A DNA stretch of 64,000 bases from Patescibacteria group bacterium. GTDB lineage: Bacteria; Patescibacteria; ABY1; UBA10025; JAHIVO01. The DNA lies in NCBI GenBank assembly GCA_028718605.1, contig JAQULM010000002.1, forward strand, positions 248,001 to 312,000. The letters run 5' to 3'. The position numbers and the translations under genes are program-made. Below are positions 57,132-64,000 of this stretch, in pieces (position 1 is the stretch's first letter; each line of letters begins with the position of its first letter). Under the pieces are notes generated by a model, which was not told the DNA's origin, did not search any database, and was given only the letters and a program-made list of their open reading frames with translations.

Positions 57132-58466
57132 ATGATCAATACTGAAGAGATACGAAAATATTTTCCGGCAATACAGAAAGGAAGGCTCGTATCCAACAAC
57201 GCAGCGAGCACGCAAGTTCCCGTCCAACTACTGGACCTGATGAAAGAGCTCGTCGTCCAGTACGACAATGTCCACCGGGGCCAGTCCCAGTCTTCCATGC
57301 TTACCACTGAACGGTTCGAGGCTGCCTACGATACCATCGCACAGTTCATCGGCGCCCCGTCCAGAAAAAACATCATTCTCTACCGGAACACCACGGAAGC
57401 GATCAACTCGGTCGCTTATTCTTTGATGACTGAATTCAGGAACGGCGACAACGTGGTGACGACCTTCATGGAGCACAATTCAAATTACGTTCCGTGGTAC
57501 GGGCTGAGCAAGGAGATATTGTCGACATTCGGCGTCAACATTGAATACCGAATCGCGCGGTTCGACAAGGAAACGGGGCAGCTTGATCTGGAGCATTTCA
57601 AATCTCTTGTTGATGAAAAGACAAAACTGGTTTGCTGCAGCGGTGCGTCAAATTTTCTGGGGACGAAAAATCCCATCAAGAAATTACGGGAAATCGCCGA
57701 TACGAGCGGATACGTCCAGCCCAGCGGCGAGAAAAAATCATACTTGCTTATCGACGGCGCACAGGTCGTCCCCAACATGTTCGTTGACGTAGAAGAACTG
57801 GGGATGGATTTTCTCGCGTGGTCGTTCCATAAAATCACAGCGCCGTTCGGCGTGGGCGCCCTGTATGCCCGGGAAGAATTGCTGGAACGTATGCGGCCGT
57901 TTCTGTACGGCGGGGATATGATTGCCGAGGGCAAGGTCAGCCCGGAAAAAGTCGAGTACAACGCACTCCCGTGGAAATTTACAGCCGGCACCCCGAATAT
58001 CCTTGGGACGATTCTTTCTGCGCAAGCATTGCGGCTGCTCATGGATTTCGCCTTGAACCCAGGAGAGTACCGGTATTTCAACACTGACAAAAAACTGGAA
58101 TCCTCCGACGTTAAAAAGGCCATGGATGCTGTCGAGGACCACGAAAAGGCTATCATCGGAGAGGCATTAAAGATTCTGGGCGGAATACCATCAGTAACTC
58201 TCTTCGGCCCAAAGAATCCGCATGACAGGACGTCTCTCGTATCGTTTGACTGCAAAGGCGTGAGCCCGTTTGAAATCGCGGAAGAGCTGAGCAAGCGGGG
58301 CGTCGAAGCCAGGGCCGGCTGCCACTGCGCGACACTGGCGCACTACTATTACGAATTGAACCCACCAGCGAGCTGCCGGTTAAGCTTCTATATTTATAAT
58401 AACATTGATGACGTCAGAAAAGCGTGCCTCGCGGTAAAAGAAATCGTCGAAGCGAAGATCTCATAA
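57132..58466 (+). CDS. Cysteine desulfurase-like class V aminotransferase
   Basis: 444 aa from ATG 57132; an in-frame ATG 90 nt earlier adds a segment unlike the family. PLP enzyme with NTTEAINSVAYSL, MEHNSNYVPW, LIDGAQVVPNMFVDV and the Schiff-base Lys in WSFHKITAPFGVGALY (about 232). The loop RAGCHCATLA (about 394-403) carries Cys where SufS-type enzymes have the catalytic Cys (RxGHHCAxP), with an extra Cys in place of the first His. It would release sulfur from cysteine or a related substrate. No SufU/SufBCD genes adjoin it. Confidence 0.85.
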   Translation: MINTEEIRKYFPAIQKGRLVSNNAASTQVPVQLLDLMKELVVQYDNVHRGQSQSSMLTTERFEAAYDTIAQFIGAPSRKNIILYRNTTEAINSVAYSLMTEFRNGDNVVTTFMEHNSNYVPWYGLSKEILSTFGVNIEYRIARFDKETGQLDLEHFKSLVDEKTKLVCCSGASNFLGTKNPIKKLREIADTSGYVQPSGEKKSYLLIDGAQVVPNMFVDVEELGMDFLAWSFHKITAPFGVGALYAREELLERMRPFLYGGDMIAEGKVSPEKVEYNALPWKFTAGTPNILGTILSAQALRLLMDFALNPGEYRYFNTDKKLESSDVKKAMDAVEDHEKAIIGEALKILGGIPSVTLFGPKNPHDRTSLVSFDCKGVSPFEIAEELSKRGVEARAGCHCATLAHYYYELNPPASCRLSFYIYNNIDDVRKACLAVKEIVEAKIS

Positions 58467-58501
58467 CACATTATTAATCTCAAAATTTAATTCACCGCCC
58501 T

Positions 58502-58969
58502 ATGAAACAGTGCCAAATCTACGACGGTTCCCTGAAATTCTCCAGAGCAGTCTACGGAGCCCTGACGCTCCTCGCCTTCTTTATCCGCAGCGAATGGCTG
58601 GTCTTCGCAGTCGCTGTCCTGATAATCCTCGGCGCTTTTTCCTTGAAACTCAATTTCCTCTACCAATTCCACGCTGTTGTGCTGAAGAAAATGACGAAGA
58701 AACAAACAGTGCCGGTCCAAAAAGAAGCCGCAGAATTGAATTTTGTCGCCGCAATGACGGGGGCGCTCCTGCTCTTCGGCTTTCTCTTGCTCTACTTCAA
58801 TACGTGGGTTAACTTCGCCTGGATATTCATTCTCCTGGTGTCATTGCTGATATTTCTGGCATGCTTTGTCGGATTCTGCGTGGCAACCTTGATGTATGTT
58901 TTGATAAAGAAGCTGTTCAAAAAAGAAAATCAAGGAACCACCGGCACTGACAGCGAGCAGGGCAAATAA
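58502..58969 (+). CDS. DUF4395-like membrane protein
   Basis: 155 aa with about four membrane spans (around 17-31, 33-50, 82-102 and 105-133). The N-terminal pattern (KFSRAVYGALTLLAFFIRSEWLVFAVAVLIILGAF) is like DUF4395 proteins, which often sit beside thiosulfate/sulfurtransferase genes; the cysteine desulfurase just upstream fits that theme. The C-terminal end is Lys/Glu-rich and cytoplasmic. Function unknown. Confidence 0.7.
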   Translation: MKQCQIYDGSLKFSRAVYGALTLLAFFIRSEWLVFAVAVLIILGAFSLKLNFLYQFHAVVLKKMTKKQTVPVQKEAAELNFVAAMTGALLLFGFLLLYFNTWVNFAWIFILLVSLLIFLACFVGFCVATLMYVLIKKLFKKENQGTTGTDSEQGK

Positions 58970-58979
58970 ATTTGATGGA

Positions 58980-60137
58980 ATGCAAACAAACGCAGGGACA
59001 ACAGTCGGAGGAGAAAAATACCTCAACTACAATTGCTGGCTGGTTAAGAATCTCAATTACGCTCCGTACCGGCGCTGCCAGTACTGCAAGTATCGGTTCC
59101 GCAATTGCCTGTTTCTGCAATACCAAATCGTCAGCGTCGCCCTGGCAGTAATTATCTTGCCCCTCTTTCTTCTGTTTGAAGGAAAAATTTCGGCGCTGGC
59201 GATTATATCCGTGTTCGCTTCGATCACGGTGTTCGGGTATTTTTTCAATAAAAGCACGGAAAAAATCATCAAAGCGCAATTCGCCCAGGAACAGGCTTCC
59301 CAAAAATTGAAGGAGCTGTCCGACATGCTGGAAGTGAAAGTCAACGAGCAAACGCAGGACATCATCGCAAAAAACGCCCGCTTGGAAAAACTCCTGCAGG
59401 TCCGCTCCGAATTTCTGGACGTCGCCTCGCACCAGCTGCGCACGCCGGTTTCCATGATCCGGGGCGTGTTGTCCATGATCCGGGACGGCGACCTAGAACA
59501 TTTACCGAGGGACAAACAGGCGCAGTTCATCGAAAACGCCTGGCAAAAAGGAGCAAAGCTCGACATTATCATCAATGATATTCTCGCCGCATCTGAATTC
59601 GACACGCAGACATTTATGGTTGATTCGAAAACGCCGACAATCTTCCTGGAAGACGTGGTTGACCAGGTCGTCAAGGGATTCCAGCTGGAAGCAGAACGCC
59701 GCAGCATTGAGCTCGTGTGGCACCCGCCGAAAAAACACTTCCCCAAGGTGAAAGGCCGAGTCAATTTCCTGGAACAAGCAATCAGCAATTTAATCAGCAA
59801 CGCGTTCAAATACACCCCCTCCACCAACATGGTGAAGGAAGCGAGGTCGCGGCGGGACAAGAAAGGCGTGGTGGGGGTAACCATAAATCAAGTGAAAAAC
59901 AACATCGTTGTGGGGGTATCTGACAACGGCATCGGCATTCCCAAGGAAGAAATTAAAAAACTGTTCGAAAAATTCGTCCGTGCCTCGAATGCAACGGCCA
60001 TGTATACGGACGGAAGCGGATTGGGACTCTTCATCGTGAGGGAAATTGTCGAGGGACACCATGGTAACGTATGGGTGGAAAGCGAACTGAATAAAGGATC
60101 CACCTTTTTCTTCAGTATTCCAGTTGTTAGTAATTAG
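58980..60137 (+). CDS. Membrane histidine kinase with N-terminal Cys cluster
   Basis: 385 aa. Residues 1-46 contain RRCQYCKYRFRNC (about 31-43), a possible metal or redox site. Two membrane spans follow (about 49-66 and 71-88), then a coiled coil (QKLKELSDMLEVKVNEQTQDI), the dimerisation domain with the phospho-accepting His in SHQLRTP (about 150), and the ATPase domain with N box NLISNAFKYTPS, G1 VSDNGIGIP and G2 GSGLGLFIV. There is no periplasmic sensor loop. A receiver protein gene follows at 60184, likely its partner. Confidence 0.92.
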   Translation: MQTNAGTTVGGEKYLNYNCWLVKNLNYAPYRRCQYCKYRFRNCLFLQYQIVSVALAVIILPLFLLFEGKISALAIISVFASITVFGYFFNKSTEKIIKAQFAQEQASQKLKELSDMLEVKVNEQTQDIIAKNARLEKLLQVRSEFLDVASHQLRTPVSMIRGVLSMIRDGDLEHLPRDKQAQFIENAWQKGAKLDIIINDILAASEFDTQTFMVDSKTPTIFLEDVVDQVVKGFQLEAERRSIELVWHPPKKHFPKVKGRVNFLEQAISNLISNAFKYTPSTNMVKEARSRRDKKGVVGVTINQVKNNIVVGVSDNGIGIPKEEIKKLFEKFVRASNATAMYTDGSGLGLFIVREIVEGHHGNVWVESELNKGSTFFFSIPVVSN

Positions 60138-60183
60138 GCTGTTAGATTTTAGTTATTAGGTTATTAAGATACATGGGAATCCT

Positions 60184-60561
60184 ATGGATACAAAACTAAA
60201 AATCCTGCTCATCGAGGATGATACCGACCAGGTATTTCTTTATCAGAGTAAATTTGAGCTGGAGGGTTTTGAAATGCTCTCCTCCCGATACGGATCAGAG
60301 GGGCTTCGGATTGCCGGCGAGCAAAAACCGGATATCATACTTCTTGACCTGGTGCTCATCGGTGAAAGCGGCCTGGATGTGCTGGCAAACCTGAAAAAAA
60401 ACGCCCCCGTGAAGAATATCCCCGTGATAATCCTCACGAATCTGGAGCGTGACGACGCCAAAGCAAAAGCAAAAGAGCTGGGCGCCGCGGACTTCCTCAC
60501 AAAAGCGAATATGATGCCGTCGGACGTAGTCAGGAGGATCAGGGAAATTTTGAAAAAGTGA
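60184..60561 (+). CDS. Single-domain response regulator (CheY-like)
   Basis: 125 aa: acidic pocket EDD (11-13), phospho-acceptor Asp55 (IILLDLVL), switch Thr85 (IILTN) and Lys107 (FLTKAN), all canonical. There is no output domain, so it must act by protein-protein contact or pass the phosphate on. It lies 46 nt after the histidine kinase and is probably phosphorylated by it. Confidence 0.93.
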   Translation: MDTKLKILLIEDDTDQVFLYQSKFELEGFEMLSSRYGSEGLRIAGEQKPDIILLDLVLIGESGLDVLANLKKNAPVKNIPVIILTNLERDDAKAKAKELGAADFLTKANMMPSDVVRRIREILKK

Positions 60562-60617
60562 CCATTCGCCAATACGGACATCAATTGAGCGGCTCATGAA
60601 GCCTGCATCGTCTGTCC

Positions 60618-60764
60618 ATGCATGATTCAAATTCCGGGGACGACAATGACACGAACGTGCTGTTCGCCATGCTGTTCATCGGCCCAGGGCTGCTGTTCCG
60701 GTACGCCGGTCCCAAGAAAAACGACCGCGAGACGCCAGAAGCCCGATTCGATAACAAAAAATAA
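60618..60764 (+). CDS. Possible small membrane protein, 48 aa
   Basis: An open frame of 48 codons with an acidic start (HDSNSGDDNDTN), a short hydrophobic segment (VLFAMLFIGPGLLF, about 14-27) and a charged end (GPKKNDRETPEARFDNKK). It fills the gap between the response regulator and the SDR gene on the same strand. No ribosome site is visible and the hydrophobic part is short, so it may not be real. Confidence 0.4.
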   Translation: MHDSNSGDDNDTNVLFAMLFIGPGLLFRYAGPKKNDRETPEARFDNKK

Positions 60765-60779
60765 TTAACGCCATTTACT

Positions 60780-61592
60780 ATGAATATCCACAATAAGACA
60801 ATCGTCATCACCGGCGCCGGCAGCGGTATTGGCCGGGCACTCGCGCTGTTGCTGCTTAAAAAAAACGCCAACGTCGCGGCTGTTGATTTGAACGAAAAAA
60901 GCCTGGCTGAAACCAAAAAGCTGGCCTACGAACAGGCTCATCATATCTCCACCCACGTGGTAAATATCACCGACTGGACAGCAGTCGAAACGCTGCCAAA
61001 CGCTCTGATTGCCCAGCATGGAAATATTGACGGCCTGATCAATAATGCGGGCATTATCCAGCCTTTCATCAAAGTGAATACCCTTGATTACGAGGCCATA
61101 AACCGAGTAATGAGCGTCAATTTTTTCGGTGCCGTATATATGATCAAAACGTTCCTCCCCCTGCTCCTCAAGCGCCCCGAAGCGCATATTACCAACATTT
61201 CCAGCATGGGAGGCTTCTTGCCCGTGCCTGGTCAGAGCTTTTACGGGGCGTCAAAAGCGGCTATTAAACTACTGACCGAAGGATTATACGCGGAATTAAA
61301 AGACACCAATGTTCATGTTAGTGTCGCCTTTCCCGGCGCTACGAATACCAACATCTCGGCTAATTCTGGGGTTAATAGTCCGAACATGCCAGCTGGCGAT
61401 ACAAAAAAACAAAATATCCCCATGCAGTCAGCTCAAACTGCCGCCAAAATCATTCTTGATGGAATGGAAAAGAATAAATTCCAAATATTCGTCGGCAGAG
61501 ATTCAAAAATGATGAATTTCCTCTACCGGCTCAGCCCAGTATACGCAACGAACCTCATCGCCAAGAAAATGCGGTCGCTCCTGCCGGAATAA
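60780..61592 (+). CDS. Short-chain dehydrogenase/reductase
   Basis: 270 aa, classical SDR: nucleotide-binding TGAGSGIG (11-18), VDLNEKS with Asp after beta-2 (suggesting NAD preference), NNAGI, catalytic Ser in ITNISSMGG and YGASK (Tyr about 156, Lys about 160). The C-terminal region (residues 195-270) is longer than minimal SDRs and includes MMNFLYRLSPVYATNLIAKKM, possibly membrane-associated. Substrate unknown. Confidence 0.93.
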   Translation: MNIHNKTIVITGAGSGIGRALALLLLKKNANVAAVDLNEKSLAETKKLAYEQAHHISTHVVNITDWTAVETLPNALIAQHGNIDGLINNAGIIQPFIKVNTLDYEAINRVMSVNFFGAVYMIKTFLPLLLKRPEAHITNISSMGGFLPVPGQSFYGASKAAIKLLTEGLYAELKDTNVHVSVAFPGATNTNISANSGVNSPNMPAGDTKKQNIPMQSAQTAAKIILDGMEKNKFQIFVGRDSKMMNFLYRLSPVYATNLIAKKMRSLLPE

Positions 61593-61606
61593 AAGGTCGA
61601 ATCTAA

Positions 61607-61634
61607 AACCGCCCCGTCGGATGACAGGGCGGTT
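61607..61634. terminator. Bidirectional terminator made of the GTCGRATGAC palindrome
   Basis: AACCGCCC-N12-GGGCGGTT between the convergent SDR and lipoprotein genes. The loop region CGTCGGATGACA is the same core seen in the tRNA-Ser island. Confidence 0.65.
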
Positions 61635-61663
61635 CTGTTGTTGCGTTTTTTCGCGTATACGGT

Positions 61664-62491
61664 TTACTGCGCTGACATCGTGATCGGAACTGACTCCGCC
61701 TCAGTGCCATTCACGATTAGTCTGAGATTGTACGAACCGGCGGCGGGAGGAAGGCTAAAGCAGCAGGAACCGTTAGAACCTTGCTGCAAGTTACTGTGCT
61801 GGCTCTGCCCTTCGACATCTGCGCCTGTGCTGTCGGTAAAACTGTGCGCGAACGTTGTGCCAGCAGCAAAATTACCGGTAACGCTCAGGCCGAACAGGTC
61901 GCCAACGGTAAAGCTGGTGGTGGTTTCATACATATCGGTCGGCGTAAATGTCGTTCCAGCGGGGATGCGCTGCAATTCAACCTTCGTGATCTGGTTTGCA
62001 GCATTTGTATTTGAGCCAGCTGCGGCATTGGCATTCAACGCGGTATTCGCATTAGCCGCCGTGTTCGCATTGGTACTTGTATTAATGACGGTAACGGCAA
62101 TGCTGCCGCAACTGGTGTTGAGGCACGTGAGCTGGTAGGTGCCGCCCGGGTCGTCGAGGTTTATCCGCGTGCCAAACACGCCATTCGTTGATTGGGTAAT
62201 GCCTTTGAATTCGAAATCGACCGGCTGGCCATTGTCGGTGAGGCGGATTTCCATCGCATCGCCAGCATAAACCGTTATGGTTTTATAATTGAGCAGGCCG
62301 TTTACCAATTGAAGGCTGAATATCTTTGTACCGTTCTCTGTGGTATAGGGCGCTTCGGTGACCACCGTGTTGGTGTTTTTGTTTGCGTTGGTCTTTGGCG
62401 TATTCGACGTTTTCTTGCCGCAACCGGAAACGGTTATGGCAACAGCGATAATAAGAACCGGCACGAGAACATACCATGGTTTCATTCGCAT
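61664..62491 (-). CDS. Lipoprotein with cupredoxin-like domain, 275 aa
   Basis: Lipobox TVSGC (Cys24), Asn/Thr/Lys linker, then residues about 55-135 resembling a cupredoxin fold (TITVYAGDAMEIRLTDNGQPVDFEFKGI...GGTYQLTCLNTSCGSIAVTV) but without the usual Cu-binding His set. An Asn/Ala/Thr repeat linker follows (NTSTNANTAANANTALNANAAAG..., about 138-170), then a second beta-rich domain to the end. Exported and lipid-anchored. Function unknown; binding or structural role possible. Confidence 0.75.
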   Translation of the reverse strand: MRMKPWYVLVPVLIIAVAITVSGCGKKTSNTPKTNANKNTNTVVTEAPYTTENGTKIFSLQLVNGLLNYKTITVYAGDAMEIRLTDNGQPVDFEFKGITQSTNGVFGTRINLDDPGGTYQLTCLNTSCGSIAVTVINTSTNANTAANANTALNANAAAGSNTNAANQITKVELQRIPAGTTFTPTDMYETTTSFTVGDLFGLSVTGNFAAGTTFAHSFTDSTGADVEGQSQHSNLQQGSNGSCCFSLPPAAGSYNLRLIVNGTEAESVPITMSAQ

Positions 62492-62607
62492 ACGATGCCT
62501 CTCCTAATATTAATATTTAACAATACTACTCTATTCTACACTACATGCCGATTTTTTCAAAATAAAGGGCAACTATAGTATACTGGGGGTATTGCGGAAA
62601 CAATACT

Positions 62608-62943
62608 ATGCCAAGCATCATAACAAGCGCCTTCGAACACGCTACCGCCCGCACCTTCCTCGACGGCAGCACGCGGTTGGTCATTACTATTGGGAATCTG
62701 AAAATCGGCCGTGGCATTTACAGGCCCGGCTGGAAATGGTCGTTACACGCCGGCCCCCAGACCGGCAAGCCGTCCGAACGGCACGTCGGCTATGTCATTT
62801 CGGGCACGATGCGGGTACAGGGCACTGACGGCCACGAACAAACAATAGGCCCTGAAACGGCATTCGAGGCCGCGCCAGGGGCTGATGCCTGGGTTGTCGG
62901 CAACGAGGACTGCGTGGCGCTCGATTTTGAATTCATTCATTAA
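62608..62943 (+). CDS. Cupin-domain protein
   Basis: 111 aa, single small beta-barrel: KPSERHVGYVISGTMRV matches cupin motif 1 (His retained, others changed) and GPETAFEAAPGADAWVVGNEDCVALDF covers motif 2. It could bind a metal or small ligand. Its stop overlaps the start of the next gene (TAATG), so the pair is translationally coupled. Confidence 0.82.
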   Translation: MPSIITSAFEHATARTFLDGSTRLVITIGNLKIGRGIYRPGWKWSLHAGPQTGKPSERHVGYVISGTMRVQGTDGHEQTIGPETAFEAAPGADAWVVGNEDCVALDFEFIH

Positions 62944-63911
62944 TGTTGAATCCTATGAACGTGCGCAGTGCTGTACGACGAATCGCGGTAGCCTGCCTCC
63001 CCTGCTTGATGGCTGTCATCATATCGGGGTGTGGCAGCAAAACCGCTGCCCCGACGGCTGCTAACCAAACCAACGCCGCGCGCGAATCAGAGGCGGGATG
63101 GCAGGAACACGGCGCGGCGATCACCGGCGAATACGCTGACGCCGAGATCACTCCGCTCGGCGACGGCCGGTACCGCATGTACTACTCGGCCGAACCGGAA
63201 ACAGCAGGCTTCCAAGGCCAGGTGTATTCGTCTGTCTCGACTGACGGCATCCGCTGGGCCCAGGAGGAAGGCGTACGGAAATCGTGGGCCATATTCCCCG
63301 ACATCATTACCCTGGCGGACGGAACGTACCGGATTTACTTCCAGAATGCCGGCAGCATCAAAAGCGCGCTCTCCACTGATGGAATGACCTGGGCTGACGA
63401 GGACGGCGTGCGGATTGATACGAGCGAAACCGGATATGCTCTGGACACTGTTGGAGCACAAACGACCACGCGGCTGGCGGACGGAACGTACGTGATGGTG
63501 TACCGAGGCACGATCAATGAAAAATACCAGACAACCGAGGAGATTCCGAATTCGACAACGCAACTTTTCTTTTGGGCGACGTCCGCAGACGGCCTCACAT
63601 TTGAAAAGAAAGGTGTGGCAATCGACTCGAGGAATGAAACGCTCTACGGGCTCGCGGATGGCGCAGAATGGGCGACATGGGACAATGCCGAGCTGCGCCT
63701 GTACTTCTGGAGCTACGCGGGCGTTTTCCATGTTGTCTTTTCCAATGGAGTATTTTCCGAACCAGTGTTTGACTGGACGAATAACACCGACAGCCGCGCC
63801 AAGTTCGCACCCAATCCGCCATGCGACCCGACCTTTGCGAAAATCAATGGGACGTGGTACATGTACTATGGCCAGCATGCGAAAGGCGTTTATTACGCAA
63901 CATTCCAATAA
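62943..63911 (+). CDS. Lipoprotein with five-bladed beta-propeller-like repeats
   Basis: 322 aa. Signal peptide with lipobox IISGC (Cys30), short Ala/Thr/Asn linker, then repeated units of the type DGRYRMYYSAE...SVSTDGIRWAQEEG, DGTYRIYFQNA...SALSTDGMTWADEDG, DGTYVMVYRG...WATSADGLTFEKKG, ELRLYFWSY... and GTWYMYYGQH. These D-G-x-Y-R-x-Y and S-x-D-G-x-x-W patterns are those of glycosidase- or sialidase-like propellers. Carbohydrate binding or cleavage is possible; the catalytic residues are not identifiable. Coupled to the cupin gene. Confidence 0.75.
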   Translation: MLNPMNVRSAVRRIAVACLPCLMAVIISGCGSKTAAPTAANQTNAARESEAGWQEHGAAITGEYADAEITPLGDGRYRMYYSAEPETAGFQGQVYSSVSTDGIRWAQEEGVRKSWAIFPDIITLADGTYRIYFQNAGSIKSALSTDGMTWADEDGVRIDTSETGYALDTVGAQTTTRLADGTYVMVYRGTINEKYQTTEEIPNSTTQLFFWATSADGLTFEKKGVAIDSRNETLYGLADGAEWATWDNAELRLYFWSYAGVFHVVFSNGVFSEPVFDWTNNTDSRAKFAPNPPCDPTFAKINGTWYMYYGQHAKGVYYATFQ

Positions 63912-64000
63912 CCTGCACCTCGAAGGGCGCTGCCTGATCAAAAGCACCACACCATCCCCCGTCTTCCCTCCCAAACTTACAACTTTCTTCCTTTTTCAAT
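63912..64000. other. Window end
   Basis: 89 nt past the last gene; no feature seen. Confidence 0.5.

Overview
The window looks like the chromosome of a Patescibacteria (CPR)-type bacterium, probably from a metagenome. The base composition is moderately GC-rich. Genes are compact and mostly monocistronic or in short operons. The 23S and 5S rRNA genes are linked to each other but no 16S lies beside them, and the 23S carries hairpin insertions. There are many small lipoproteins and single-membrane-span proteins with Asn/Thr/Ala-rich linkers, a TrmB-type regulator, an EndoQ-type nuclease, and several proteins I cannot name. This lineage call is an inference from gene content; no 16S was available to test it. 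Promoters are close to the sigma-70 consensus (TTGACA-17-TATAAT), and a recurrent extended -10 (TGNTAYACT) precedes several genes.

Layout. 0-2 kb: an unknown gene, then about 1.1 kb of structured non-coding DNA. 2-11 kb: TrmB regulator, a 1021-residue unknown protein with a methyltransferase-like segment, uvrB, and a two-gene operon of an unknown protein and a sigma-70 factor with a very long N-terminal extension. 11-19 kb: purF, a cytidylyltransferase-VanX fusion, rpsT, holA, polA. 18.5-20.5 kb: an HD-domain protein flanked by two likely small RNAs. 20.5-31.8 kb, almost all minus strand: secreted beta-propeller protein, ECF sigma/anti-sigma pair, acyltransferase, metallophosphoesterase, a lamin-tail/PKD surface protein coupled to a four-helix-bundle protein, and ssb. 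32-37 kb: small membrane proteins, lipoproteins and a pseudopilin-like protein. 37-43 kb: prs, tRNA-Leu, purD, a flavin reductase, an EamA transporter and a YdcF-like protein. 43.4-47.4 kb: the 23S-5S operon. 47.5-54.2 kb: a methyltransferase, an RHH-nucleotidyltransferase fusion, a kinase-like protein, PHP and IMPase phosphatases, EndoQ and a membrane methyltransferase. 54.2-54.95 kb: an unusual tRNA-Ser island with a GIY-YIG nuclease, repeated hairpins and duplicated tRNA 3' ends. 55-64 kb: an AT-rich methyltransferase, TfoX, a cysteine desulfurase, a histidine kinase/response regulator pair, an SDR, a cupin and lipoproteins.

How the genes work together. Information processing (uvrB, polA, holA, ssb, EndoQ, rpsT, rRNA, tRNA) and parts of PRPP/purine synthesis (prs, purF, purD) are scattered rather than clustered. 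Signalling is represented by two sigma factors (one with an overlapping membrane anti-sigma), one histidine kinase and one response regulator. A large share of the rest is envelope or exported protein. The most unusual parts are the tRNA-Ser island with a parallel tRNA-Leu 3'-end duplication, two domain fusions (RibL/TagD-VanX and RHH-NTP transferase), the extended sigma factor with its operon partner, and three promoter-plus-terminator RNA genes with no recognised family.
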